Positions 9,110-18,446 of a DNA stretch of 64,000 bases are shown one piece after another. Source of the DNA: Lewinella sp. JB7 (GTDB taxonomy: Bacteria; Bacteroidota; Bacteroidia; Chitinophagales; Saprospiraceae); NCBI RefSeq assembly GCF_024297185.1, contig NZ_JANCTD010000001.1, forward strand, positions 569,396 through 633,395, given 5' to 3'. The notes beneath the pieces were generated by a model, which worked only from the letters and a program-made list of their open reading frames with translations, was not told where the DNA came from and searched no databases. The first letter of the stretch is position 1; each line of letters starts with the position of its first letter. The translations under genes and the position numbers were made by a program.

Positions 9110-10372
9110 ATGAAATTACTCCAACGAAGCAGCCGCTACTACCTGTTCTTCTCGCTATTGATTTTCGCGGTGATCGCCCTGGCACTGTTCTACGCCCTGC
9201 GCTACAGCCTTAACCACACCATCGATGAATTACTGGTAAATACACGCCAACCGCTGGCCCGCGAACTGTCGGCTCGTCCACTCAGTTCCCGGATGGAGAT
9301 CATGGACGAGATCGTCGAACTGCAACCCATCTCCGTACTCACTAACCGGCAGACATTCCGGGATACCCTAATTGAAATCTACGACATTGAAGAAGCAGAG
9401 TTGGAGTTCGAACCCTACCGGAAGTACACCTACGATGCCCTGATCGACGACATACCCTACCGGATATCCATCAGCCTGAGTACGGTGGAGAATGAGGACA
9501 TCATTCGCACCGTCCTGGTCGTCGTCATTGGTGGCTTACTCCTGTTCCTCCTGGCCATTAATTTGCTAAATCGTTACCTATCCATTCGGCTGTGGAAACC
9601 TTTCTACGGTACGGTAGCCGAGATCAAGGCGTTTTCCGCCCGCCAGTCCACCGCACCCGCGTTCCCGCCCTCCGAAACGGACGAGTTTGCCGACCTTAAT
9701 CAGGAGCTTGAGCGGATGACCGATCAAATGCAACGGGAATACGATAGCCTGCGCCGCTTTACCGAGAACGCCAGCCATGAGATACAGACACCGCTGGCCA
9801 TCATTCGTAATCATCTCGATATCCTTCTGCGGACACCCGATCGGCCGGAGCAGGATTACCGCAATCTGCAGCGTATTAGCGAAGCTGTATCGCGCCTCGG
9901 AAAGCTCAACCGAACGTTGCTATTACTGACCAAAATCGAGCATGACCAGTTTCCCGATGCGACTCACGTCGAGGTAAGCAATCTCCTGCGGGAAAAGCTA
10001 GAACAACTCACTTCCACGATAGCGGATAAAGGCATCACGGTAACCACCGATCTCGCACCCCTCACCATTTTCCTACCCCCCGCCCTGGCGGACGTACTAC
10101 TGAATAATCTGCTGAGTAATGCCATTCGTCACAACCAAGTAGGCGGCATGGTCTTAATTACGTTAGGCGGGAAACAGTTAATAATCGAGAATACGGGGCC
10201 CACCAACCAACTAGCTGATCATAAGGTGTTCGATCGCTTTCGGAAGGATAGTACATTGGGAGATTCACTGGGGCTAGGCCTAGCCCTGGTAAAGGAAATC
10301 TGCGCCAGGTACGGCTACCGGATTCGGTACGAGCAACTCGAAAAATCGCACCGCGTCAGCCTGCAATTCTGA
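9110..10372 (+). CDS. Sensor histidine kinase
   Basis: 420 residues. Two membrane helices (about 10-30 and 132-152) enclose a sensor domain of about 100 residues facing the periplasm. A linker is followed by the HisKA domain with the phosphorylated His223 in ENASHEIQTP, then a HATPase domain with the N box (LLNNLLSNAIRHN, about 329-342), a short G1 region (ENTGPTN) and G2 (GDSLGLGLALV). The G1 motif is reduced, as is common in Bacteroidota kinases of this type. It starts 6 bp after the response regulator, so both form one two-component system. Confidence 0.9.
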   Translation: MKLLQRSSRYYLFFSLLIFAVIALALFYALRYSLNHTIDELLVNTRQPLARELSARPLSSRMEIMDEIVELQPISVLTNRQTFRDTLIEIYDIEEAELEFEPYRKYTYDALIDDIPYRISISLSTVENEDIIRTVLVVVIGGLLLFLLAINLLNRYLSIRLWKPFYGTVAEIKAFSARQSTAPAFPPSETDEFADLNQELERMTDQMQREYDSLRRFTENASHEIQTPLAIIRNHLDILLRTPDRPEQDYRNLQRISEAVSRLGKLNRTLLLLTKIEHDQFPDATHVEVSNLLREKLEQLTSTIADKGITVTTDLAPLTIFLPPALADVLLNNLLSNAIRHNQVGGMVLITLGGKQLIIENTGPTNQLADHKVFDRFRKDSTLGDSLGLGLALVKEICARYGYRIRYEQLEKSHRVSLQF

Positions 10373-10436
10373 CCTCCAATATTTCTCCAGTATCGGGCGG
10401 CAACTTTGTGTTCCACACAAATCTCCCCCCGCTTAA

Positions 10437-11243
10437 ATGTTCGTATCCACTCCGGGTCGCGCCCGTCTATTTCCGCTGCTCGTTTTCCTGTGCATCGCGA
10501 GTATCGCGTCCGCCCAGCAGCGCGGCCCCTACTACCTGTCGCTCAAGCGTGACCTACTCTACGGAGGGGGCGCGGTGGGCAGCGTGGCTTTGGGGGAAGT
10601 TCTGCGTAGCCGTACTCCGGACATCGTGCTGGCCGACCTCAGGTTGGGTAGCATTCCGGGCTTCGATTTAGCGGCGACGCGCAACAGTTCCGAAAGTGCG
10701 CGCGTGGCGAGTGATGATGCGCTATACGCCTCGGCCGCCCTACCGTTGCTGCTGATGGCCGGACGTAGAAGTCGTAATGACGCCGGTAAATTATCTATTT
10801 TATTTGCCGAAACCATGGCCCTAAACATGGGACTGACCAGCATTGTCAAATCAAGCGCCAAGAGGCCCAGGCCCTATGTCTTTGATAAGAACCTGGATCC
10901 CGCAACGATAATAAGGAGTAACGATCGGGCTTCCTTTCTGTCCGGCCATACCAGCACCGCGGCGGCTGGTGGTTTCTTTTTCGCCCGTGCCTTTGCTGAC
11001 TATTATCCCGACAGCAAACTCAAACCCTATGCCTGGGTACTCGGAGCTGGTCTGCCGGCCATGACCGGTTACCTGCGGATTCAGGCCGGGCAGCATTACC
11101 CCAGCGACGTCATTGCCGGCTATGCCCTGGGCGCGGTGATCGGGTACGCCGTACCAGCCCTGCACCGCAAACCAGCTGCACACAATAAGCTCACCCTGGC
11201 CCCCGCCGGAGCGGGTATCTACCTAAGCTACCGGTTTGATTAG
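10437..11243 (+). CDS. PAP2-family phosphatase, first of a tandem pair
   Basis: 268 residues with a signal peptide (cleavage near ASAQ). The three PAP2 signature motifs are present: KRPRPY (about residue 142), the FLSGHTS motif with the catalytic His, and the final RIQAGQHYPSDVIAGY motif. Such enzymes dephosphorylate phosphatidic acid, undecaprenyl diphosphate or similar lipid phosphates on the outer side of the inner membrane. The next gene is a paralogue sharing long blocks such as FADYYPDSKLKPY. The two look like a recent tandem duplication. Confidence 0.85.
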   Translation: MFVSTPGRARLFPLLVFLCIASIASAQQRGPYYLSLKRDLLYGGGAVGSVALGEVLRSRTPDIVLADLRLGSIPGFDLAATRNSSESARVASDDALYASAALPLLLMAGRRSRNDAGKLSILFAETMALNMGLTSIVKSSAKRPRPYVFDKNLDPATIIRSNDRASFLSGHTSTAAAGGFFFARAFADYYPDSKLKPYAWVLGAGLPAMTGYLRIQAGQHYPSDVIAGYALGAVIGYAVPALHRKPAAHNKLTLAPAGAGIYLSYRFD

Positions 11244-11253
11244 TTTTAATCGC

Positions 11254-12066
11254 ATGCCTACCGGTTCACGGTGGCCGTACCTTACGACCCTCGTAATCTT
11301 ACTGCTCTTTCTATCGGGCCACTCCCTGCTGGCTCAGGATAGCCTGCGGGTACCCTACCGCCTATCTTGGGAAACCAACCTCACGGTGAGTGGTATGGCC
11401 GCCGGCTCGGTATTATTTGCCAATGAGTTACGCAATCGCGTTCCGGAAGTATTGCTGTCGGAGTTAAGACTCGGTCGTATTCCCCCCTTCGACCAGTTCG
11501 CGGTGGATTACAATTCGGAAAGTGCCCGTAAGGCCAGCAACCGTACGCGCGACGCGTCGACCTACCTTCCCCTCGCGCTCTTGTTGGGCAAGGGCCCCCG
11601 TCGGGACATCATTAAACTGGCACTGCTATACGGACAGACCGTAGCCCTACGCCGGGGCCTGACCAACATCGTCAAATATACCGTCCGCCGCCCCCGCCCT
11701 TACCTCCACGATCCGTCCCTGGCCCCGACCACGGTAGTGCGAAGCTATGATCGGGAGGCCTTCCTTTCCGGGCACACCAGCGGGTCGGCCGCCACCGCCT
11801 TTTTCTTCGGTCGGGTGTTCGCTGATTATTACCCCGACAGTAAGCTCAAGCCCTACATCTGGACGCTGTCGGCCAGTCTTCCGGCACTGACCGGTTACTT
11901 CCGTATTCGGGCCGGACAGCACTACCCCAGCGACGTGATTGCGGGCTACGTACTGGGGGCGGTCATCGGATACACGGTGCCGATACTCCACCGCATTCCA
12001 ATCGGGCGAAACAACATGGTACTATCGCCTACGGGAACCGGCTTCTATCTGTCTTACCGCTTCTGA
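11254..12066 (+). CDS. PAP2-family phosphatase, second of a tandem pair
   Basis: 270 residues from ATG 11254; a TTG at 11236 would overlap the previous stop, and the ATG gives a good signal peptide (LVILLLFLSGHSLLAQ). It has the PAP2 motifs RRPRPY, FLSGHTSGS and RIRAGQHYPSDVIAGY. It is clearly homologous to its upstream neighbour over the whole length. The substrate is unknown. Confidence 0.85.
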   Translation: MPTGSRWPYLTTLVILLLFLSGHSLLAQDSLRVPYRLSWETNLTVSGMAAGSVLFANELRNRVPEVLLSELRLGRIPPFDQFAVDYNSESARKASNRTRDASTYLPLALLLGKGPRRDIIKLALLYGQTVALRRGLTNIVKYTVRRPRPYLHDPSLAPTTVVRSYDREAFLSGHTSGSAATAFFFGRVFADYYPDSKLKPYIWTLSASLPALTGYFRIRAGQHYPSDVIAGYVLGAVIGYTVPILHRIPIGRNNMVLSPTGTGFYLSYRF

Positions 12067-12075
12067 GGTATATGC

Positions 12076-12277
12076 GGGCGGGGACGCGGGTGCAATGTAA
12101 ATGCAGTGAATTGCTATGATCAGGACACATCCACCATTCTCAGTCGGTCGCGATCATTGCCACCTGCTGATCGGAACGGGCGAAAAGCCCGACGGTATTG
12201 GTAATCAGTAATAGTGCCTTGCTTTACGGCGCTGCGCCGTTAGGCTCACTCAAAACCTTGCACCCGCGTCCCCGCCC
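12076..12277. repeat. REPIN/MITE-like inverted repeat after the PAP2 genes
   Basis: GGGCGGGGACGCGGGTGCAA at 12076-12095 is repeated perfectly in inverse orientation at 12258-12277. The spacer is about 160 bp and has no gene. Related single copies occur at 20697, 33022 and 37398 (inverse). The arrangement resembles REPINs or small non-autonomous elements; no transposase for it is seen here. Confidence 0.6.
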
Positions 12278-12306
12278 CCAGTCGTACATGCTTTCATAAA
12301 TGAAAA

Positions 12307-12332
12307 GGCCGGCCTCCGTATGGAAGCCGGCC
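12307..12332 (-). terminator. Terminator hairpin for the PepSY-like gene
   Basis: GGCCGGCCTCC and GGAAGCCGGCC form a strong stem around a GTAT loop. On the minus strand it is followed by TTTT (12303-12306). It lies 21 bp after the stop of the gene at 12354. Confidence 0.65.
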
Positions 12333-12353
12333 CGGAAATAATCCCTCACTAGA

Positions 12354-12818
12354 TCAATCCTCGTCTTTTTCATCTAGAGCGACGCGCTCTACAAAAGTGC
12401 CATCCTCCAGGAACAGCGCATCGAAGGCCATTTCGTCCTCTCCCTCGAGCTCCGTTTCATACACGGTACGGCCATCGGAATAAGTGATGCGGGCTGCCTC
12501 TTCGATCTCGTAGCCGGCAAAGTCTCGCTTAAGCGTTGCGAGGACGGTGGCCGGTAGCTGGCTTTTCTTAATTTCCTGCTCCGTTTCCAGCAACTCTCCA
12601 CTCGTGGAATAGGTATCGCTGTATTCCTTTCCGTTCAGTTTGTACTCGGCTTCGTAGCCGTTAGCTTCCGTTTCCCACGCGACTTTTTTTGCCGTGGGGT
12701 GAAGGCTGGCAAAGCGTTGCTCTACTGCGGCCGGTACGCTGTCCTGGGCAACTGCTTGCCGGGGAGTACACGCGAGGAAGGCAAAGAGCGAAAGGCTCAA
12801 AATCAGTAGCTTATGCAT
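12354..12818 (-). CDS. Secreted PepSY-like protein
   Basis: 154 residues with a signal peptide that may be lipidated (FLACTP). The body contains two related units typical of Bacteroidota PepSY-like proteins, such as VAWETEANGYEAEYKLNGKEYSD followed by YSDGRTVYETELEGEDE. Such domains bind or inhibit other extracytoplasmic proteins, but a defined function is not known. The C-terminus is very acidic. It stands alone, with a terminator hairpin after it. Confidence 0.75.
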   Translation of the reverse strand: MHKLLILSLSLFAFLACTPRQAVAQDSVPAAVEQRFASLHPTAKKVAWETEANGYEAEYKLNGKEYSDTYSTSGELLETEQEIKKSQLPATVLATLKRDFAGYEIEEAARITYSDGRTVYETELEGEDEMAFDALFLEDGTFVERVALDEKDED

Positions 12819-12957
12819 AGTATTCGGTATTTAATGATTGTTAAATATCCCCGACGGGGTAGGGGAGTGCCCGCACGTACTGCTTGTATATCCGGGCTGT
12901 GGGGTAAAAGTCGGGGGGCAACTTGTAGACATACTGGAGACAGCCCGCCCTTGCGCG

Positions 12958-13644
12958 TCAGATGGGAATATCATTGCGTTTGCCAGATTTGTTGTACCAG
13001 ACCAGTAAACCGATAAGTAGGCTGAGGCCAAGGAAAAACCCGGCCAGTACGTCCGTACCCCAGTGGACACCGAGGTATACCCGGGAAAAGGGGACGGTAA
13101 ACACCAGTAGTAAGCTGAATGCGCCGATCCCGATACGCACCGGGGTAGGCCAGCTCCGCATCCGGTACATCAGGTAGGCTAAAAAGCCGAAGAAGACGGT
13201 ATAAAAAGTAACGTGTCCACTGGGAAAGCTCTGGAATTGTGCCTCGTACACTACCCGCACCAGGTCCGCCGAGGGGCGCTGGCGGTTCATAATCAATTTC
13301 GCTGCGGCAATGACCGGCAGACTTCCCACGGTCGCCAGCATAAATAGGGCCTCGCGGCGGCGGCGCGTCAGCCAGAACCCCAGCGTGGCTACCGCGATAC
13401 TGATGATGGCCCCTACGTTGCTGCCGAACCAGCTGATGCCTTTCATGAGTGCGTCGAGAACGGGCGATTGGTGCTCCTGTACTTCTTCGGAAAACTCTAC
13501 GTCCATTAGCGAGGTGGGCAAAAGATAGACAAGCAACGTAAGTAGGAGATAACCGGCAAGCAGCGCCAACACGGTATGCAGCGCAAGCCGGTCGTCACGG
13601 TGTACATAGGTGGAGACTCGCGTCAATAGGGTACTGAGCATCAA
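12958..13644 (-). CDS. Integral-membrane PAP2-family phosphatase
   Basis: 228 residues with about six membrane helices. PAP2 motifs: KLIMNRQRPS, SFPSGHVTFY and SRVYLGVHWGTDVLAG. It belongs to the membrane-embedded branch (undecaprenyl-diphosphatase or lipid phosphatase type), unlike the two secreted PAP2 proteins nearby. It lies 15 bp downstream of the HD-domain gene, on the same strand. Confidence 0.88.
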   Translation of the reverse strand: MMLSTLLTRVSTYVHRDDRLALHTVLALLAGYLLLTLLVYLLPTSLMDVEFSEEVQEHQSPVLDALMKGISWFGSNVGAIISIAVATLGFWLTRRRREALFMLATVGSLPVIAAAKLIMNRQRPSADLVRVVYEAQFQSFPSGHVTFYTVFFGFLAYLMYRMRSWPTPVRIGIGAFSLLLVFTVPFSRVYLGVHWGTDVLAGFFLGLSLLIGLLVWYNKSGKRNDIPI

Positions 13645-13659
13645 AATTTACGTTTGTTT

Positions 13660-14238
13660 CTAAAAGCAGTATTTCTCCTTGCGCTGCTGTAGCGCGGTCT
13701 TCCCGTAGGGAGTGAAGTAGCGATGGTCACGCAGGAAATTTTCGTTTTCCGCATTCCATTCGTCATCGGAATACACTCTGCCCAGGGATCGCTTCCACTC
13801 CTCGCGCAGCAGGTCGCGGGATTGGGGATAAGTGGCGTGAGACAAATGGATCAGCTCGGCATCGCAGAGGATCTCCTGTAGCTTACCCCGCGGTCTTTGG
13901 GGCACATGGGTTGCGAGGATGCAACTGGTGACAATAGTGGTTTTGTCCTCAGGGTAATGTTCGCTGCGCAGAAAATCACGTGCCAACTGAGCGCTAACGG
14001 CTTCGTGACCGGCGTAGGTGCGTATGTGACCGAGGTCATGAAACCAGGCGGCCAGCATGAGGACTTCGGCTTCCTCACCGGATATCGCTTCTGCCCGGCC
14101 GATCAAAATTACCCCCTGCACGACGTCGATGGTATGGTGCAGATTATGGTAGAGCCGGTCGGCGGGTAGCTCGGTGATGAGCAGGCGAGCCACGTAGCGG
14201 CCGGCACGCTTAGTGATTTTAGTCGGTCGGTAGGGCAT
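13660..14238 (-). CDS. HD-domain phosphohydrolase
   Basis: 192 residues. The HD metal-binding pattern is visible: HNLHH near residue 32, then WFHDLGH (about 67-73) and a later Asp in the helical core. Proteins of this small stand-alone type are predicted metal-dependent phosphohydrolases acting on nucleotides or signalling molecules; the substrate is not known. It starts 6 bp after the small gene at 14245 and is likely in one transcript with the PAP2 gene. Confidence 0.85.
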   Translation of the reverse strand: MPYRPTKITKRAGRYVARLLITELPADRLYHNLHHTIDVVQGVILIGRAEAISGEEAEVLMLAAWFHDLGHIRTYAGHEAVSAQLARDFLRSEHYPEDKTTIVTSCILATHVPQRPRGKLQEILCDAELIHLSHATYPQSRDLLREEWKRSLGRVYSDDEWNAENENFLRDHRYFTPYGKTALQQRKEKYCF

Positions 14239-14244
14239 GACTTG

Positions 14245-14487
14245 CTATTGTGCCGGCTGTGACGTGATCCTTCCGGCAACTCCGTAACTTCCGAAGCGAA
14301 TGAGTCGATCTATTCTGGCTACCACTGATGTCCAGGCTTTTCGCGGCAAGGTCGGGTGGGTAAACCGCTGCTCGATAAGCTCTACTTCCCGAGCCAGCTT
14401 GTTCCAGGCCGCCGGGGGTAATGCCGCGACACCCCGGTCGGCGATCGGCCGGAGAATGGGGGAGAGGTTTTGATTACGGGTAGGCAT
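14245..14487 (-). CDS. Small hypothetical protein
   Basis: 80 residues, not a recognised family. The segment LPPAAWNKLAREVELIEQRF followed by THP resembles the N-terminus of the START-domain protein upstream (LTPEQWQQLDEEVSTIERSY then NHP), so both share a short helical motif. It lies 6 bp before the HD-domain gene, in the same direction. Confidence 0.6.
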   Translation of the reverse strand: MPTRNQNLSPILRPIADRGVAALPPAAWNKLAREVELIEQRFTHPTLPRKAWTSVVARIDRLIRFGSYGVAGRITSQPAQ

Positions 14488-14590
14488 CGACGCGTTCTTC
14501 AGGATGAAATAAAGTGTAGAGTCGCGTCATGCAAGGGGGGGCTATCGGCTGGATCAACGCCCTAAAGGTCCGGTGGCTTATTGGAGGAAA

Positions 14591-15373
14591 TTAGGAGCCC
14601 TCGGTAAGCAGAGCTTCCAGTTGTTGCATCGAGTGTAAGGGGCCGGTGGTAATACCCAGGTTAATCAACCAGGAGGGAATACTGCCCCCGATATCGGAAC
14701 TCACCCGATAGTCGATGGTGGTCTCATCCGGCCCCGAAGTTGAGATTCGCCAGTAGGAGTGAAAATCCACCATCCGTACGTGATCGGCTACTTTAGGATA
14801 ATTCCCGTTTGTCGCTGCGGACTCGGAAAGTATGTCCCCCGTACCCGGGTCGATCCAGCTTGTTGAATGGATCACGATGTCCCGGTCCACTACCGGCCAG
14901 GGCAGGTCAATGGAGGTGTAGTACACCATCTCGTCTTCGCTGAGCCGCTTCACCAGGGTAGCCTCATCGCATTTATAGACCCACTCTACGTAGCGGCTCA
15001 CCTGGCCCAGCAAGGCCATGACTCGATCACGCGATACGGGGAAAGTGGCAAGTAGCCGCACTTCGTCCGTGGACCGGTCGGGTCGGGAGCGGCGGAACAC
15101 GGTGATTCCGCCTTCTTCCCTGACCGGTGCCCAAACCTGATCTTCGGTGACTATACCGGACTGGGCATACGTGCGAGCACCACCCAGCGTTAGCAGGATC
15201 ATAAATAACCAACTGATTCGGTGGTAGAGGTACAACAACAAGTTGCGGCACCGACCCCAGCGGGAAGGATGATTGTAACTCCGCTCGATGGTGCTCACCT
15301 CCTCGTCTAGCTGCTGCCACTGTTCGGGGGTGAGAAAGCAGGACCGCTCGTATTTCCAATCTTCGTGTTGCAT
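14591..15373 (-). CDS. START-domain lipid-binding protein
   Basis: 260 residues. The N-terminal 40 residues carry the W..L..EV..IE helical motif. A hydrophobic segment at about 46-70, ending in TYAQ, acts as an internal signal or anchor. Residues about 75-258 are a START domain, recognised by VSRYVEWVYKCDEATLVKR and DLPWPVVDRDIVI. START domains bind lipids or sterol-like compounds. It lies about 60 bp downstream of the RND pump gene on the same strand. Confidence 0.8.
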   Translation of the reverse strand: MQHEDWKYERSCFLTPEQWQQLDEEVSTIERSYNHPSRWGRCRNLLLYLYHRISWLFMILLTLGGARTYAQSGIVTEDQVWAPVREEGGITVFRRSRPDRSTDEVRLLATFPVSRDRVMALLGQVSRYVEWVYKCDEATLVKRLSEDEMVYYTSIDLPWPVVDRDIVIHSTSWIDPGTGDILSESAATNGNYPKVADHVRMVDFHSYWRISTSGPDETTIDYRVSSDIGGSIPSWLINLGITTGPLHSMQQLEALLTEGS

Positions 15374-15434
15374 ATCCCAAAACTCCGGCCACTCTTTGTA
15401 GAAAGGCTGGAGAGACGGGTATCAGGGCCGTTTT

Positions 15435-18400
15435 CTATTCTTTCTCGATCAATTTTAGCAGTGACGGAAGTACGATCAGCAGTAGCGGCAGCGCCACCCC
15501 CAATCCACCAATCACCGCGATGGCCAGCGGCTGGTGCATCTGCGCACCGGTGCCCAGCGCCAGGGCCAGCGGTAGCAGCGCCATGATGGCGCCGATCGCC
15601 GTCATCAGCTTGGGCCGCATACGGGTGGAGATGGCGTAGACGATGGCCTCGTCGCGACCCTCCGTCAGGCGATTTTCGGCATACTGGAAGTAGGTGAAAA
15701 TGGAGTTCTCCCCGATGATACCGATCACCATGATAATACCGACGTAGCTCCCCACATTCAGAGAGGTGCCGGTGAAGTAGAGGGCGGCCAGACTCCCCGC
15801 AGCTCCCAGTACGGCCAGAAGAACGATGAGCAGGGCCACGCCGAAGCGTTTGAACAGGAACAGGATCACGGTAAAGACCAACAAACTAGCCAGCACCAGG
15901 ATTTGCAGCAATTCACTGAAGGCTTGCTTCTGCTGGGCGTACTCCCCGTTGTACTCGATGGTATAACCGGGAGGTAGTGAAATGTCGCGCGCCACCCCCG
16001 CCCGGATGTCCGCAAGGGTGCTGCCCAGGTCGCGCCCACTGAGGCGTGCCGATACCACACCCATGCTCTTCAGGTTTTCGCGGTTAATTTCCGCCGTGCC
16101 GGCCTCTACGGTTACCGATCCGAAGCGCTCTAGCGGAAGTAGCCGCCCCCGTGGCGTAAAGATGGTTGCCCCGCGTAGATCACTGACCGTGGTGCGGCTG
16201 CTGTTGGGGTAGATCATGCGAATGGGCGTGACCTGGTTCAGTTCCGGGATACCGCCCTCCAGCGTCCCCTCCAGCTGGGTCTGTAGTTGGAACTGAAAGT
16301 CGGCCGCGGAAAGTCCGTATCCTTCCAGCAGAGCAATGTCGGGGTCGATGGTCACCGATGGTCCGGCGATCAGGATGCCGTCGAACACGTCGGCCGTGCC
16401 GCGCACTCCCTCGACTACCGCAGCTACCCGGCGCGACAGCTCGTCCAGTACCCGTTGCTCGCTACCGAACACCTTGATCTCGATGGGCTGTACGCTGGTC
16501 ATCAGGTCGCCTAGCATATCGGTGATGACCTGCCCGAAGTCCACGGTCAGTGCGGGCAGAATTGCCTCTACCCGTTGCCGAATCTGGCTGCTTACCGCAT
16601 CAGTGGATAATTTGCGGCTTTTGGATAGCTGGATCAGGTAATCCCCCCGGTTCGGCTCGGTAATAAAAAAGCCCATTTGGGTACCCGTGCGCCGCGAGTA
16701 AGAAACGACGGTTGGAATACTGTCCAGTATTCGATCCACCTGCCGTAGCATGAGGTCGGTCGCCTCCAGGGAAGTGCCGGGCGGAGAGTTGTAATCCAGT
16801 ACGATGGAGCCTTCATCCAGCTCCGGCAGAAATCCCGAGGGCAGACGCGGGGCGACTAGGTAGATCACTACGCCCAACAAGACCACCGCGAGGATACTGA
16901 AGAAGGGGTAGCGGATCACCGTTTTAACCCAGTGCTTCTCCCCAACGGTCTTGATTTCTTCCTCCGCTTTGCCCCTTCGCCGGGCATTCAGCAGAAGGTA
17001 GACAACCGGCAGACCGACCCAGGTAATGACGAAGGAGCAGACCAGGGTAATGATCATCGTCTCGGTCAGGATGCGAAAGTAGGCTCCCGCGATACCCGTC
17101 ATCAGTACGAAGGGAATGAAGATCACGATCGTACTCAGCGACGAGCCGACCATGGCCGGGAACAGGTAGTCGATGGTTTTACTCACGAGTTCGGAGGCGG
17201 GTTTGTCCGGTTCTTCCTCGTGAGACCGGTGCAGCTGCTCCACGATAATGATGGCATCGTCGATGACCAACCCGATGGCCGCCGCGATGGCCCCCAGCGT
17301 CATGATGTTGAAGTCGTAACCCAGTAAGTACAGGGCCGCGACGGTCAGGCTCAGGCTTAGGGGAATAGTTATCAGCAGTACGAGACTACTCCGGAGAGAC
17401 CGTAAGAAAACGATCGCTACGAGAATGGCCAGCCCCAGCCCGATCCAGAGTACGTCCTCAATGCCCCGCACCGAATCCCGCACGAAATCGGCCTGCTGGT
17501 AGTAAGGCCGTAGCACTACCCCGCGGGGAAGCAGGGCGTTGAGTGCCGCCACCTTCGTTTCCAGGGAATCGGCCACCTGGATGAGGTTGGCCGTGACCTG
17601 CTTAGTAACGGCCACCAGGGGCACATCCTGCCCGTTGGCTTTGATCTTTACGTACTCCTTCTGGGAAGTAATCACTACGTCGGCGATATCCTCCACCCGT
17701 ACCGTACGCATGGCGGAGGCGAAGATCACCGTCCGCTGGAGGTCGTACAGGTCGTTGATCACCGCATCGGTGAGGGTCAGGTAGAGCCGGTCGTAATCCT
17801 GCAGATAGCCGTTGGAGCTGACAAAGTTGGCCTGGGTAAGCACGCTGTCCACGACCTGCGGCGTGATGCCGAGCGCGCTCATCCGCTGGGGGCGCAGGAT
17901 GAGGTGGTACTCCTTTGTCTTACCCCCCGAAACGGACACTTCCGATACCCCCGGCACCTGCGACAGGAAGGGCTTTACGGTGTACAGCGCAATGTCCTTG
18001 AGCTCGATCTGGCTCAGATTTCCCTCCAGCGAATAGCCCGCGATGGGTAGGATCGACGGGTTCATCTTTTCGATGGTCAGCCGTACGCCCGGGGGCAGGT
18101 CAAGCGTGATCTGGTTGATGAGGCTCTCCACCCGCTGCAGCCCCAGATCGATGTCCGTGGTCCAGTCGAAAAAGGCCGAGATTTCCGCACTGCCGCGGCT
18201 GGTGGTACTACGCACGTTCCGTATCCCCGGGGCCCGCTTTACGGCTTCCTCCAGGGGGCGGGTAACGGTGAGCATCATCTTATCGACCGGCTGCTGTCCG
18301 TTTTCGGCAATGATCTTGACCTTGGGGAAGGTGACGTCGGGAAACAGGTCCGACTTCATCTTCCCGTAGCTGTACACGCCGGCCAGCAGGACGATGGCGA

Positions 18401-18443
18401 GCAGGGCGGTGATGGGGATACGGTACTTGACGTAGTCGATCAT
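15435..18443 (-). CDS. RND efflux pump, inner-membrane subunit
   Basis: 1002 residues, the usual length. Twelve membrane helices in two halves are interrupted by two large periplasmic loops. The TM4 motif GLVIDDAIIIVEQ carries the paired Asp residues of the proton relay in hydrophobe/amphiphile and efflux RND pumps. The order receptor, TolC, adaptor, pump on one strand with gaps of only 3 to 9 bp between the last three makes a complete tripartite system. The substrate cannot be read from sequence. Confidence 0.93.
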   Translation of the reverse strand: MIDYVKYRIPITALLAIVLLAGVYSYGKMKSDLFPDVTFPKVKIIAENGQQPVDKMMLTVTRPLEEAVKRAPGIRNVRSTTSRGSAEISAFFDWTTDIDLGLQRVESLINQITLDLPPGVRLTIEKMNPSILPIAGYSLEGNLSQIELKDIALYTVKPFLSQVPGVSEVSVSGGKTKEYHLILRPQRMSALGITPQVVDSVLTQANFVSSNGYLQDYDRLYLTLTDAVINDLYDLQRTVIFASAMRTVRVEDIADVVITSQKEYVKIKANGQDVPLVAVTKQVTANLIQVADSLETKVAALNALLPRGVVLRPYYQQADFVRDSVRGIEDVLWIGLGLAILVAIVFLRSLRSSLVLLITIPLSLSLTVAALYLLGYDFNIMTLGAIAAAIGLVIDDAIIIVEQLHRSHEEEPDKPASELVSKTIDYLFPAMVGSSLSTIVIFIPFVLMTGIAGAYFRILTETMIITLVCSFVITWVGLPVVYLLLNARRRGKAEEEIKTVGEKHWVKTVIRYPFFSILAVVLLGVVIYLVAPRLPSGFLPELDEGSIVLDYNSPPGTSLEATDLMLRQVDRILDSIPTVVSYSRRTGTQMGFFITEPNRGDYLIQLSKSRKLSTDAVSSQIRQRVEAILPALTVDFGQVITDMLGDLMTSVQPIEIKVFGSEQRVLDELSRRVAAVVEGVRGTADVFDGILIAGPSVTIDPDIALLEGYGLSAADFQFQLQTQLEGTLEGGIPELNQVTPIRMIYPNSSRTTVSDLRGATIFTPRGRLLPLERFGSVTVEAGTAEINRENLKSMGVVSARLSGRDLGSTLADIRAGVARDISLPPGYTIEYNGEYAQQKQAFSELLQILVLASLLVFTVILFLFKRFGVALLIVLLAVLGAAGSLAALYFTGTSLNVGSYVGIIMVIGIIGENSIFTYFQYAENRLTEGRDEAIVYAISTRMRPKLMTAIGAIMALLPLALALGTGAQMHQPLAIAVIGGLGVALPLLLIVLPSLLKLIEKE

Positions 18444-18446
18444 GGG

